Part shown: positions 1 through 9,763 of the stretch, one piece after another
Layout: every line of letters begins with the position of its first letter
Position numbering within the stretch: position 1 is the stretch's first letter
Assembly (NCBI GenBank): GCA_027493875.1
Contig: JAOSJX010000012.1
Coordinates: forward strand, 310,001 to 374,000
Reading direction: 5' to 3'
Length of the DNA stretch: 64,000 nt
Source of the DNA: Deltaproteobacteria bacterium
GTDB lineage: Bacteria > Lernaellota > Lernaellaia > JACKCT01
The notes under the pieces: model-generated
Database searches by the model: none
The model's input: the letters and a program-made list of their open reading frames with translations, nothing else
What the model was told of the DNA's origin: nothing
Made by a program: the position numbers and the translations under genes

Positions 1-241
1 TGCCGCACATCGGCGTCGACCGCGCGCACTACCTCGCGAAACGCATTCACGCCGACATCCGCGCGCTGCATTTGCCGGCGCCCACCGGCGAACCTTTCGT
101 CCCCACCGTGTCCGTCGGCATCGCCTATTTTCCGATGGAGGGAAGGAAGAAGTCACCAAGGAAGAGCTCATCGAGGCGGCCGACAAAGCGCTCTACGAGG
201 CCAAGGAAGGCGGCCGCAATCGGATTGTGATCGCCGCGTAA
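1..241 (+). CDS. C-terminal end of a GGDEF (diguanylate cyclase-type) protein, partial and frameshifted
   Basis: The gene enters from the left edge. The visible end reads VSVGIAYF, then after a one-base loss near 137-150 it continues EELIEAADKALYEAKEGGRNRIV. That is the usual end of a GGDEF domain: the last core strand followed by the A-D-x-A-L-Y-x-A-K helix and the G-G-R-N-R strand. The GGDEF signature itself lies outside the window, so activity (two GTP to c-di-GMP) cannot be judged. The stop (239-241) is 3 bp before the sensor kinase start, so the two are probably co-transcribed. The frameshift lies in a purine-rich GGAGGGAAGGAAGAA stretch and is probably a sequencing indel. Confidence 0.8.
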   Translation, partial: AAHRRRPRALPRETHSRRHPRAAFAGAHRRTFRPHRVRRHRLFSDGGKEEVTKEELIEAADKALYEAKEGGRNRIVIAA

Positions 242-244
242 ATC

Positions 245-1931
245 ATGTTGAACCGCATCGTTCGCTGGATCGTCAGAAATACCGCCCTGGGCTTCTTTAT
301 CTGCGTGACCCTGCCCTCCACGGGCATCCTCGTCTTCGCCGTCATGGCGCTGAACGCCACGGCCGGAAAAGCGCCGACGCCGCGCGAATACGCGCTGGTC
401 ATCGGCATCTGGGCCATGCTGGCGGTCGGCGGCGGCCTGTTCGCCTTTTTTCGTCGGAAAACGCCTCGGCCAATCGCTGGAAGGCATTTCCGACGCCGCG
501 GAATCGCTGGCGCGCGGCGATTCCCCCGCGCAACTCAGCGATTTGACGCAAACGGGCTTCTGGAAAGTCACCAAGGCGATTTCACGGCTCGGCGAGGTCG
601 TCGACGAACGCACCGAATCGCTGTCGGACGAACTCAAAAACAAACTCGGCGCGCAGCTCTCCGAGGAAAAACGGCGCTTCGAGGCCTTCCTTCGCGGCAT
701 CGGCGACGCGGTGACGATCGTCGACCAGGACTACCGCATCATCTACGTCAACGACACCGTCAAACGCGTCTTCGGCGATCCCACCGGCGAGTATTGCTAC
801 AAGTTCTACGAACATAAAACGGAGGTGTGCGGCGGCTGCCCCGTGAAAAAATCGTTTGAAACCGGCAACGTCGAGACGAGCCTGCGGCGCGTCTATACCA
901 AGGAAGACAAGCTGCTCTACATGGAAAACACGGGCAGCCCCATCCGCGACGAACGCGGGCGCATCATCGCCGGCATCGAGCTCGCGCGCGACGTTACCCA
1001 GCGCATCCGCCTCGAACGCAGCGTCGAAATCCGCTCGCGCGAACTCGCGATGGCCAACGAGGAGCTGCGCATCACCAACGAACAGTTGCAGCGCGCCTAT
1101 GAAGAACTCAAAGCCGCCCAGTCCGCGCTCTTCCAGTCCGAAAAAATGGCCTCGCTCCGGCGTTCTCGTCGCCGGCATCGCGCACGAGATCAACAACCCG
1201 ATCAACTTCGTCTACGGCTCCATGCCGCTGTTGGAAGAAAACATCAACGCGCTGCTCGGCCTGATCGCCACGCTCGAAAAGTGCCGCTCCCCGAGGAGCA
1301 TCGCAAGACCATCGAGCTGATGAAAACCGAGCTCGATCTCGACTACGTGCGCGAGGACGTCCGCAAGATCGTCAAAAACGTCACCACCGGCGCGCAGCGC
1401 ATTAAGGAAATCGTCGCCAACCTGCGGACCTTCTCGCGCGTCGATTCCAGTGAAAACGCCGACGTGGACGTGCACGAGGGGCTCGACAGCACCCTCGAAA
1501 TTCTGCGGCACGAATACAAGAACCGCATCGAGATCGTGAAGGAATACGGCGAAGTGCCGCGACTGATCGGCAGCCCCGGCAAGCTCAACCAGGTGTTTAT
1601 GAATATCCTGCATAACGCCATTCAGGCCATCGAGGACCGCGGCACGATCACGCTCCGGACGCGCGTCGAAGACGGCAACAAAGCGGTCATCGAGATTCAG
1701 GACACGGGATCGGGCATTCCCGACGAGGTGCTCAGCAAGATTTTCGATCCGTTTTTCACCACGAAAAAAGTGGGCGAGGGCACGGGGCTTGGCCTTTCGC
1801 TCAGCTACAGTATTATCCAGGACCATAAGGGCAAGCTTTCGGCCGAAAGCCAGCCGGGCAAAGGCACCACGTTCCATATCGAATTGCCCATCCATGGCGC
1901 GGCCGGCGGCGTCCAGCAAAAGGCTTCGTAA
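245..1931 (+). CDS. Membrane-anchored PAS sensor histidine kinase (frameshifted)
   Basis: Reading across three frameshifts (about 455-465, 1158 and 1290) gives one protein of about 560 residues. It has two N-terminal hydrophobic segments (about residues 10-37 and 50-67), a HAMP-like linker, a PAS domain (GIGDAVTIVDQDYRIIYVND), a coiled coil (ELAMANEELRITNEQLQRA), and an H-box GVLVAGIAHEINNPINF with the phospho-acceptor His near residue 313. The ATPase part follows, with N-box NQVFMNILHNAIQAI, G1 DTGSGIPDEV, F-box FDPFFTTK and G2 GEGTGLGLS. The order is that of a class I kinase that autophosphorylates and passes phosphate to a response regulator. No regulator gene is visible next to it. Its stop overlaps the def start by one base (TAATG). 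Confidence 0.85.
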
Positions 1932-2491
1932 TGAGCGTCCGGAAAATCGTGTTGCATCCCGACCCCGTCCTCAAGGAAAAGTGCGCCCCCGTGCGCGCAT
2001 TCGACGAGGAACTCGCGACGCTCGTGCGCGACATGGCCGAAACGATGTACGCCGCGCCCGGCGTCGGCCTCGCGGCCCCGCAAGTCGGCGTCACCAAGCG
2101 GGTGTTCGTCGCCGACGTGCGCGACGAAGATCCGACGGGCGAGGGCAAACTGCGCGTCTTCGTCAATCCGGAAATTATCAAGCGCGAGGGCGAGGTCGTC
2201 TGGGAAGAGGGCTGCCTGTCCATTCCCGAGGTGCGCGAGGAAATCAAACGCGCCGAAAAAATCGTCGTCCGCGCCTTCAACGAAAAGGGCGAACCCTTCG
2301 AGCTGGAAGCGGACGGCCTGCTCTCCGTTTGCATCCAGCACGAAAACGATCACCTCGACGGCGTCCTCATGTTCGACCGCATGAGTCCCCTCAAACGCAA
2401 GTACGCCCTCAAACGCTACCTCCGCATGCTCGAACGCGGCGAAATCCCCAAGGACGAGCCCGACGACCGCGAGTGCCGCCGCATTGGCTGA
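1931..2491 (+). CDS. def: Peptide deformylase
   Basis: The 186-residue protein has all three deformylase motifs: GVGLAAPQVG (44-53), EGCLSIP (93-99) and QHENDHLDG (136-144). The Cys of motif 2 and the two His of motif 3 bind the catalytic metal, and the Glu of motif 3 is the general base. The enzyme removes the formyl group from the N-terminal Met of new proteins in the cytoplasm. Motif 3 has Asn where Ile, Val or Leu is usual (QHExDHL), which should be tolerated because that position is variable. The start ATG overlaps the stop of the sensor kinase. fmt, the partner function in initiator formylation, lies about 3 kb downstream, separated by the IS element and a radical SAM gene. Confidence 0.95.
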   Translation: MSVRKIVLHPDPVLKEKCAPVRAFDEELATLVRDMAETMYAAPGVGLAAPQVGVTKRVFVADVRDEDPTGEGKLRVFVNPEIIKREGEVVWEEGCLSIPEVREEIKRAEKIVVRAFNEKGEPFELEADGLLSVCIQHENDHLDGVLMFDRMSPLKRKYALKRYLRMLERGEIPKDEPDDRECRRIG

Positions 2492-2624
2492 TATCCCCGC
2501 ACGCCCCTTATTGCCCCGTTCCTATTGTCCATGAGGTCCATCCCGTCCTTCGTCACGGCGAGCGTTTCCGCCTCCCTAAAAATCATGTACCGTGATCCAG
2601 GCTTCCGATACAGGTGGTCGATCC

Positions 2625-3218
2625 ATGCCCAAATTCCATGAGTTCGAAGTGTCGCTCCTTCACATCAAACCACGCATCTGGCGGCGCTTTCTTATTGCCG
2701 GGGCCGCCACGTTCCGACATCTCCACGAGGCCATCCAAGACGCGGGCGGTTGGGAGAATTACCATCTGCATGAATTCTTTCGGTCCTCGAAGCGTGGGGA
2801 ACGAGACCCGATTGCCGGGATTCCGGACGACACGGGAATTTCGGACGTCCCGATTCCGGATGGCGCCAAGACAAAGCTGGCGGCCTTTTTCAAGGACGAA
2901 GAGGTTCGCAAGTGCTTTTACGAGTACGACTTCGGCGATTCCTGGTTGCTGGAGATTCGTTGGATCCGCACGCACGATCTCCCGGAAAAATTCCGCCGCC
3001 GTTTGCTTGACGGCAAAAGGGCGTTTCCTCCGGAAGATTGCGGCGGGGTATGGGGCTATGAAGAGTGCGTTGCCGCCGCCGTGTATCGCGACGATCCGGC
3101 GAGCGCTCCCGACGACATCACCGACGAGGAGTTGGAAGAGCGGCTCGAATGGCTTGGCGATGAATGGGACCCCGAGGGTTTCGACCTCGGCGCCGCGAAA
3201 CGCGCCTTCGATCGCTAG
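2625..3218 (+). CDS. Plasmid pRiA4b ORF-3-like family protein
   Basis: The 197-residue protein begins MPKFHEFEVSLLHIKPRIWRR and contains FRHLHEAIQDAGGW, YEYDFGDSW and CGGVWGYEE. These are hallmarks of the pRiA4b ORF-3-like family (IPRIWRR, LHxxIQxxxGW, YxYDFGDxW, PPEDCGGxxGYE). The biochemical role of that family is not established; members are often found near mobile elements. A GTG at 2592 is in frame, but the ATG at 2625 gives the usual family N-terminus. The TAG stop spans the left boundary of the IS630-type element: its TA is the target dinucleotide and its G is the first base of the element. Removing the element would leave TA followed by G and restore the same stop. Confidence 0.85.
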   Translation: MPKFHEFEVSLLHIKPRIWRRFLIAGAATFRHLHEAIQDAGGWENYHLHEFFRSSKRGERDPIAGIPDDTGISDVPIPDGAKTKLAAFFKDEEVRKCFYEYDFGDSWLLEIRWIRTHDLPEKFRRRLLDGKRAFPPEDCGGVWGYEECVAAAVYRDDPASAPDDITDEELEERLEWLGDEWDPEGFDLGAAKRAFDR

Positions 3219-4206
3219 AGCAATTCACGTTTGGCGTTGGCTATGCCGATACGTCAGACATGAGCGCTTATTCGATGGACCTACGCGAGAAGGTGGTGGC
3301 GGCTTACGAACGCGGCGGGGTGACGAAGCGGGACATCGCAGCCCGGTTCGGTGTCAGCTACGGATTCGTGAGAAATCTCTTGGGCCGGCGGCGGCGGGGG
3401 CGAGTCGATCGCGCCGAAACCGCATGGCGGCGGCCGGCAGGCTGTTTATCAAGGTCCGCGGTTGGAAGCCTGAAGAAGGCGGTTTGCGAAAACCCGGACG
3501 CCACGCTCGAAGAACTGCTGGCAGCCACGGGCGGCCACGGCAGCATCATGGCCGTTCATCGGGCGCTGGGCCGTTTGGGCTGCCGCCGAAAAAAAAAAGT
3601 CACTCCGCGCCCGTGAGCAGGACCGTCCCGACGTCCAAGCCCGGCGGAAGGCTGGCGCCAAGAAACGGACGGGATCGACTCGTCGCACCTGATTTTTCTG
3701 GACGAGAGCGGCGCCAAGACCAACATGACCCGGCTTTACGGGCGCGCCTTCGACGGAGGGCGCGTGGTGGATGCGTCGCCGCACGGGCATTGGAACACGA
3801 CCACCATGATCTCGGCGCTGTGGTTCAACGGACAAACGGTCGATTGGGTCATCGACGGGGCCACCGACGGCGCCGCATTCGAGACGTACATCGAGCATGT
3901 CCTGGCACCGAGGCTGCGGGCGGGCGACGTGGTGGTGATGGACAACCTCGCGCCACACAAGAGCCCGGCGGTGACGCACCTCATCGAGGCGGTCGGAGCG
4001 CAGGTGCGTTACCTGCCGCCGTACAGTCCCGATCTCAATCCCATCGAGAAGATGTGGTCCAAGATCAAAGCATATCTCCGCAAGGTCAAAGCCCGAACCC
4101 TCGACGCACTTTTTCCGCGCCATCGGCGAAGCTCTCCGCACCGTCACCGCCGACGACGCTTTCGGGTGGTTCAAATCATGTGGCTACATGCAACCGTGAA
4201 GTGCTC
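3218..4206 (+). mobile_element. IS630-type insertion sequence with terminal inverted repeats and TA target duplication
   Basis: A 989-bp element is bounded by imperfect inverted repeats. The left end reads GAGCAATTCACGTTTG and the right end, complemented, reads GAGCACTTCACGGTTG (14 of 16 positions match). Both ends are flanked by TA (3216-3217 and 4207-4208), the target duplication expected of the IS630/Tc1-mariner group. One transposase gene fills the interior. The insertion sits exactly in the stop codon of the pRiA4b-like gene and preserves that stop. Confidence 0.85.
3260..4199 (+). pseudogene. IS630-family transposase, frameshifted
   Basis: The N-terminal part (MSAYSMDLREKVVAAYERGG, IAARFGVSYGFVRNLL) is the helix-turn-helix DNA-binding domain of IS630 transposases. 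The DDE catalytic domain follows: [11 protein letters not shown] (first Asp), [12 protein letters not shown] (second Asp) and [19 protein letters not shown] (Glu). The end reads [24 protein letters not shown]. The frame leaves and returns between a run of ten A near 3588 and about 3650, and shifts again at a T run near 4110, so the reading is broken three times. Without the breaks the length would be about 310 residues, near normal. It may be inactive, or the breaks may be sequencing errors like those elsewhere here. All three catalytic acidic residues are present. Confidence 0.85.
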
Positions 4207-4259
4207 TAGCTTGCTTCCACGTTAAAAAATCTCTGTGCCACTGTGTCTCTGTGGTTTGT

Positions 4260-5359
4260 CTACAAACCTAATCGTAACTGATCGCCCGGCCTCGGCGGCA
4301 CGCGGAATTTCGCCCGATCCAAATCCTGAAATTCCCGCTCGTTGAGGCCGAGGCGTGTGGTCGCGAGATGATACCGTCGGCGCAGTACCTCCGCGTACTC
4401 GCCGCTGCCGATCATGCGTTCGCCGAATTGCGTGCTGTTGAGTTTCCCGTCGCGCGACGCGCGGATGTGATTCAAGATTTTTTGCGCCCGTTTCGGGTAA
4501 TGCTCGTGGAGCCAGCTCTCGAAAATTTCTTTCAGCTCCCACGGCAAGCGCAGGAAAATGTAGTTCGCGCTCGACGCCCCGGCCTCGGTGCAGGCTTCAA
4601 GAATACGCTCCAATTCGTGGTCGTTGAGGCCAGGGATCATCGGTGACGTCAACACGCCCGTCGGCACGCCGGCGTCGGCCAGCGCCTTGATGGTCCGCAG
4701 CCGCTTCTTCGGCGACGCCGCGCGCGGCTCCATCGCCCGCGCCAACTCTGGATCGAGCGTCGTGACGGAGATCATCACTTTGGTAAGATTCTCCGCCGCC
4801 ATGGGCGCGAGAATATCGAGATCACGCAACACCAGGGATGACTTGGTAACAATGATGAACGGATGCCGGAACTCGGCGAACACCTCGAGCAGCCCGCGCG
4901 TGATGCGCAAATTCCGCTCGACGGGCTGGTACGGATCGGTATTTGATCCCAACGAAATGGTCTCCGGCGCGTATCCCTTTTTCTCAGCGCGGCGCGCAAC
5001 GCGGCGGGCGCGTCCGGTTTGGTAAAAATCTTCGTCTCGAAATCCAGGCCGGGCGAAAGGTCGTGCGTCGCATGCGAGGGCCGGGCGAAACAATAAACGC
5101 ATCCGTGCTCGCAGCCGTTATAAGGATTGATCGACCGGCTGAACGGGATGTCCGGCGAATCGTTCGTCGCGATGATGTTCCGCACTTTCAGCGGGAAATA
5201 CGTGGTCTTCGGAGCTTCCTCCGGTTCCTCGAACTCTTCCCACCACGCGTGCTCGTCCGGGTCGCGTCCCCGCCAGTGCTTCGCGAACCGCCCCGCGGGA
5301 TTGGACACGGCGCCGCGCCCGCGCCGGCGGCTGCTTTGGTTGTCTTGCATAACGTTCAT
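4260..5359 (-). CDS. PA0069-type (SplB-like) radical SAM protein, frameshifted
   Basis: The N-terminal half carries SINPYNGCEHGCVYCFARP, the CxxxCxxC cluster-binding motif (CEHGCVYC) typical of the PA0069/SplB-like radical SAM group. The other half continues with ETISLGSNTDPYQPVER, VTKSSLVLRD, MISVTTLDPELARAMEPRAA, GVLTSPMIPGLND and ANYIFLRLPWELKEIFESWL, all usual in this family. One frameshift near 4990 separates the two parts; the joined length is about 366 residues, normal for the group. Members are annotated only as radical SAM proteins; a DNA-repair-like activity is suspected from resemblance to spore photoproduct lyase but is not shown. The gene is divergent from fmt. Confidence 0.85.
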
Positions 5360-5428
5360 TGTAGCGGAGCGGCGCTTGACATTCAGCGCCCGCCGCCGAG
5401 AAATGGCTTACAAAAATAGGAGTTCGTT

Positions 5429-6353
5429 TTGCGCATCGTCTTCATGGGAACACCGTACTTCGCCGCCGTCGTCCTTCGGGCGCTCGTCGAAGGCGAACGT
5501 GCGCCCGTACTTGTGGTGTCGCAACCCGACCGCCCCAAAGGCCGGGGCCGAAAACTCGAACCCACGCCCGTTCACGCCGAAGCCGACACGCGCGGCATAC
5601 CGTTCATCCAACCCGAAAAACTGACCAAAGATGCCGTTGCGCGAATCGCCGACGCGAAACCCGATGTGATCGTTGTCTCCGCCTACGGAAAGATCCTGCG
5701 GAAGAACCTTCTCGACCTCCCGCCCCTCGGCTGCCTCAACACGCACGCGTCGCTGTTACCGAAATACCGCGGCGCCGCGCCGATCGCCTGGGCCGTCATC
5801 CGCGGCGAGGAGCGAACGGGTGTCACCATCATGAAGCTCGATGAAGGCGTCGACACGGGCCCGACGCTGCTCTCGCGCGCCGTGCCGATCACGCCGGAGG
5901 ACGACGCGCAAACGCTGACCGAAAAATCGCGCACCTCTCCGGCGAGGCGATTCTGGAGGCGCTCGATCTCGTCGAATCCGGCGGCGCCGAATTCGTCCCG
6001 CAAAACGACGCGGACGCCACGTTCGCGCCGATGCTCTCAAAGGAAGACGGGCTCATCGACTGGACGCACCGCGCCGTCGATATCGACCGCCTCGTCCGCG
6101 GCGTGACGCCCTGGCCCGGCGCGCAAACGACGCTGCGCGGCACGCCGCTGAAAATCCTCAAAGCGCACGCGGAACCCGGCCCCGACGCCGAACCGCACGT
6201 CGTTCTCCAGGCCGACCGCCATGGTCTTCTCGTCGCCACCGGCGAGGGCAACCTGCGCATCACGCATCTCCAACTCCAGGGAAAAAGGCCATGGACGTCG
6301 CCGCCTTTCTTAACGGGTATCCCGTCCAGCCCGGCGAAACCCTCGGCCGCTGA
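5429..6353 (+). CDS. fmt: Methionyl-tRNA formyltransferase (frameshifted)
   Basis: The protein starts MRIVFMGTPYFAAVVLRALV and contains VVSQPDRPKGRGRKL and LNTHASLLPKYRGAAPI, the formyl-tetrahydrofolate site with catalytic Asn and His, then GVTIMKLDEGVDTGP and the C-terminal tRNA-binding part (DWTHRAVDIDRLVRGVTPWPGA). It transfers a formyl group from 10-formyl-THF to Met-tRNAfMet. Two one-base shifts occur, near 5925 and near 6285; the joined end reads MDVAAFLNGYPVQPGETLGR, as in other Fmt proteins. The start is TTG at 5429, supported by TAGGAG at 5417-5422. A TTGACA at 5376-5381 may be a -35 element, but the matching -10 is weak. rsmB follows after one base. Confidence 0.92.
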
Positions 6354-6354
6354 T

Positions 6355-7662
6355 ATGGATGGCCGGCGCGCCGCGTTCGAGGCTCTTACGGCGTTTCGTC
6401 AACGGGACGCCTATTTGAATTTGGTGACGGAAGCTTTGTTTGAACGCGCGAATATCGACCCGCGCGACCGGCGATTGGCGACGGCCATCGCATCGGGCGT
6501 ATTACGCCATCGAAGCTTGATCGACTTTTATATAGCGGGTTCCTCCAAGATCCCGCCGGAAAAACTGGAGCCGGCGGTCCTCGACGCTTTGCGCATCGGC
6601 GTTTTTCAGATTCGATATCTCGACCGCGTTCCGGATTCCGCGGCCGTCAACGAAACCGTCAAACTCGTGCCGAAACGCGCCAAAGGTTTTGTCAACGCCG
6701 TTCTGAAAAACCTTGCCCAAAAAAAAATCGTGGGATGGCGGCGCGGCGCCGTTGGCGGTGCGTTTATCTCATCCCGGTTGGCTCGTGGATAAGTGGACGG
6801 GGGAGTTCGGAGAGGAAGAGGCGGAATCTCTCCTTAAATCGATGCTGGAAGAGCCGCCCGCGGTGATTCGCGCGCACGGCGCTTCGCGTGACGAATTGGC
6901 GAAGATCTTAAGCACGGAGGGTGTTGCCGCCGAGCCGACGAAATGGAGCCGTGACGGGCTGCGCGTCGAATCCTTGGAAAAAGCGATCGCGGCGAAAGCG
7001 TTTGCGGATGGTCGATTCACGATTCAAGGAGAGGCAAGCCAACTGGTCGCCGACCTGTTGGACGCACGGCCGGGACAACGCGCCCTCGACGTATGCGCCG
7101 CGCCGGGAGGCAAAGCAACGCACCTCGCCGCGCGCGTCGGCCCTGGCGGGCAAGTCGTTGCGCTGGATCGCAACGAGCGCCGGTTGCGTTTGGTGCAACG
7201 CAATGCCGAGCGCCTCCACTTGGAGAATATGCGGCTCGTCGCCGCGGATGCCGAAAAGCCGATTGAAATAAATGGCGAACGCTTTGACCGCGTTCTCGCC
7301 GACGTTCCGTGCACCGGCCTGGGCCAACTGCGCCGCCATCCTGAGGCGAAGTGGCTCGTCGAACCTTCCGACCCAGCGCGTCTGGCCATCGCACAGTCGG
7401 CCATCTTGCGCAACGCCGCGGCGTGCGTGCGTCCGGGAGGACGGCTTGTGTACTCCACGTGCACGCTTACGAATGAGGAAAATTTCGCGGTGATCGAAAA
7501 ATTTTTGAGCGGTGCGCCCGATTTCAGCCGCCTCGACGCCGCCGAAATCCTTGGGCCGGAGCGCGCGGCCTTGACCCGTGACGGATACATGCTATGCCTT
7601 CCGCATTATCACGGCACCGAGGGTTTTTTTTCGCCGCGGTGCTCGAACGCAAATCGATCTGA
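6355..7662 (+). CDS. rsmB: 16S rRNA (cytosine-967-C5)-methyltransferase (frameshifted)
   Basis: The N-terminal NusB-like domain (AAFEALTAFRQRDAYLN, DRRLATAIASGVLRH, VNETVKLVPKRAKGFVNAVL) is joined across an A9 run near 6720 to a SAM-dependent methyltransferase domain. That domain shows LDVCAAPGGKATHLA (SAM site), VLADVPCTGLGQLRRHPEAKW with the PC catalytic motif, and YSTCTLTNEEN with the second, nucleophilic TC Cys. This is the RsmB layout. A T8 run near 7624 causes a second shift; the corrected end reads HGTEGFFFAAVLERKSI. The start ATG lies one base after the fmt stop, and fmt-rsmB(sun) is a widespread gene pair. Both shifts are in homopolymers and look like indel errors. Confidence 0.92.
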
Positions 7663-7666
7663 ACCC

Positions 7667-8863
7667 ATGGCACAAACGCGTATCGGTCCGCCGCCTTATC
7701 GCATCCCGCTGCTGCGCACCGGTTTCCGTCCGTTCTTCTTTCTGGCGGCGGTGTTCGCGGCGGTTTCCGTGCCGCTTTGGCTGCTGGCCTACCGCGGCGC
7801 ATTTCGCGTCGGCGTCTATTTCGATCCCGTCGTCTGGCATTCGCATGAAATGGTTTTCGGCTACACCGGCGCCGTCATCACCGGTTTTCTTCTCACCGCC
7901 GTGCGCAATTGGACCAGCGGGCGAGAAACCGCGCGCGGCCCGTTGCTTGCCGCGCTGGCGTTGCTGTGGCTGGCCGCGCGCCTCGCCGTCATCTTCGCGG
8001 CGTACGTCCCGAAGATGCTGATCGCCGTACTCGACGCGCCGTTCTTTTTCGTCGCGGCGGTCGTCATCGCGCGGCCGATCGTCGCCGCAAAAACAAACCG
8101 AACGCAGGTTTTCCCATCCTACTGTTCCTCATGGGATGCGCGTCGCTCGTGACGCATCTCGACGCCTTCGGTGTCGTTACGCGAGGAACCGCTTGGCGTG
8201 CGGCCACATTCGGACTCGGCCTCGTCGTGTTGCTTATGGTCACGGTCGGCGGACGGATCATCCCGAACTTCACGAGGTGGCGGGGCAAAGTCACGGACAT
8301 CCGTGGCCGGAATCTCGCCGATCCGCTCGCTATCTGGATCACGGGGGCGTGGGTCGCCGCGGAACTTTTTTCCGTCGTGGCGCCTTGCGTCGGCGGTGAC
8401 GGCCCTCGCCGCCGCCGGCGTCAACGCGTGGCGCATGGTCGGCTGGCGCGGCACGAAGTCGATCAAGCATCCGGCGCTACTGGTCGTTCATCTTTCTTAT
8501 GCCTGGATCGTCGTCGGGCTCGCGCTGCGCGGTTTCATCAACCTGACGGGCTGGGGTCTTCTCTCGATGAGCACGCACGCGCTCACGGTCGGCGGCCTCG
8601 GCATGATGACCTTCGGCATGATGTGCTGGGTCGGTTTGGCGCACACCGGGCGGCCCGTCAAAGTGGCAAGGTCCATCGTCGTCGCCTACATATTCATGGT
8701 CGCCGCGGCGATGTTGCGCACGGGCGCGTGGGTCCTCGGCCCGTCGCGTTACGCGGCCACCCTGGACGCCGCGGGTGCGTGCTGGTGCGCGGCGTTCGTG
8801 ATCTATCTGGCCTCCTATACGCGGATTCTCTGGCGTCCGGCCGAGGGCGGCGCGGCGGATTAA
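7667..8863 (+). CDS. NnrS family membrane protein (frameshifted)
   Basis: Reading across shifts near 8095 and 8370 gives a polytopic membrane protein of about 400 residues. It has the NnrS-type start LLRTGFRPFFFLAAVFA, the motif VVWHSHEMVFGYTGAVITGFLLTAVRNWT with conserved His, then MVTVGGRIIPNFT and MSTHALTVGGLGMMTFGMM. NnrS proteins are haem- and copper-containing membrane proteins linked to resistance to nitric oxide and other nitrosative stress. About twelve hydrophobic segments are expected in the family and many are visible. The start is 5 bp after the rsmB stop, so it probably belongs to that transcription unit. No denitrification genes are seen nearby. Confidence 0.85.
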
Positions 8864-8869
8864 CGCGGC

Positions 8870-8897
8870 TTGCCATTTCGGTTTTCGCGCGTAGAAT
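8870..8897 (+). promoter_or_regulatory. Probable sigma-70 promoter for rpe
   Basis: TTGCCA (8870-8875) and TAGAAT (8892-8897) are separated by 16 bp, just upstream of the rpe GTG start at 8921. The match to TTGACA/TATAAT is five and five of six. Confidence 0.5.
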
Positions 8898-8920
8898 GGG
8901 CGCCCGCGAAGGGGGAACTC

Positions 8921-9586
8921 GTGAAGAACGCGATCATCGCTCCGTCGATTTTGTCGGCGGATTTTGCGCGCTTGGGCGAGGAAATCGCCGCGGTGGAAGC
9001 CGCCGGCGCGGACTGGATTCACGTCGACGTGATGGACGGGCACTTCGTCCCGAACATCACCATCGGTCCGCCGGTCGTGGCCAAGTTGCGCAAGACCACG
9101 AAGCTGCCCTTCGACGTGCATTTGATGATCGAAAACGCAGACGTCTACGTGCCGGCCTTCGCGGAAGCCGGCGCCGATTGGATCAGCGTGCACGTGGAGA
9201 CCGGATACCACCTGCACCGCACGGTGGAGTTGATCCGGAGCCTCGGCAAGAAGCCGGGGGTGGTGCTGAATCCGCACACGCCGGTCTCGGCGGTGTCGGA
9301 AATTCTCCGGTTCGTGGATCTGGTGCTTGTGATGACGGTGAACCCGGGATTCGGCGGACAGAGCTTTATTCCGGGCTCGGTGGAAAAAATCCGGGAGCTG
9401 AGGAAGATGATTGACGAATCGGGACGGGACGTCGTAATAGAGGCCGACGGCGGCATCGGACCGGACAATATTGCGGACGTCGCCGCCGCCGGATGCAACG
9501 CGTTCGTGGCCGGTTCGGCCATTTTCGGCAAACCCGATTACGCGAAAACGGTCGCAAAAATGAGGGAGGCCCTCGCAACGGCCTGA
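8921..9586 (+). CDS. rpe: Ribulose-phosphate 3-epimerase
   Basis: The TIM-barrel protein of 221 residues has [35 protein letters not shown] (metal-binding His and catalytic Asp), [25 protein letters not shown] and [11 protein letters not shown], all diagnostic. It interconverts ribulose-5-phosphate and xylulose-5-phosphate in the pentose phosphate or Calvin pathway. The start chosen is GTG at 8921, with AGGGGG at about 8908-8914; an in-frame start at 8870 would add 17 residues that the family does not have. No frameshift is seen. Confidence 0.95.
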   Translation: MKNAIIAPSILSADFARLGEEIAAVEAAGADWIHVDVMDGHFVPNITIGPPVVAKLRKTTKLPFDVHLMIENADVYVPAFAEAGADWISVHVETGYHLHRTVELIRSLGKKPGVVLNPHTPVSAVSEILRFVDLVLVMTVNPGFGGQSFIPGSVEKIRELRKMIDESGRDVVIEADGGIGPDNIADVAAAGCNAFVAGSAIFGKPDYAKTVAKMREALATA

Positions 9587-9599
9587 CCGAAAAACCTAG

Positions 9600-9673
9600 C
9601 GGGATGTGGCTCAGTCTGGTAGAGCACCTGGTTCGGGACCAGGGGGTCGCTGGTTCAAATCCAGTCATCCCGA
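9600..9673 (+). tRNA. tRNA-Pro (anticodon CGG)
   Basis: The 74-nt sequence folds as a cloverleaf: acceptor CGGGATG pairs with CATCCCG, the D arm contains GCTC...GAGC, the anticodon stem CCTGG/CCAGG encloses TTCGGGA (anticodon CGG), and the T arm contains GGTTCAAATCC. The C1-G72 start is typical of bacterial tRNA-Pro. The 3' CCA is not encoded. An intrinsic terminator follows. Confidence 0.95.
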
Positions 9674-9683
9674 CAAGCAAGAA

Positions 9684-9719
9684 CGGCCTGCGAATTCTTT
9701 TTGCAGGCCGCTTCTTTTT
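9684..9719 (+). terminator. Intrinsic terminator after tRNA-Pro
   Basis: The stem CGGCCTGC (9684-9691) pairs perfectly with GCAGGCCG (9703-9710) and is followed by a T-rich tract (CTTCTTTTT). Confidence 0.8.
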
Positions 9720-9763
9720 CGCCGGCTTTGGCTATTGAGGGATGGTGGTGACGACCGTTAACG

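Noticed and set aside
3580..3660. Programmed frameshifting at the A10 run in the IS630-type transposase
   Set aside because: The frame changes at the A run but returns to the original frame within about 70 bases, so a single programmed shift cannot make the full protein; indels are the simpler cause.
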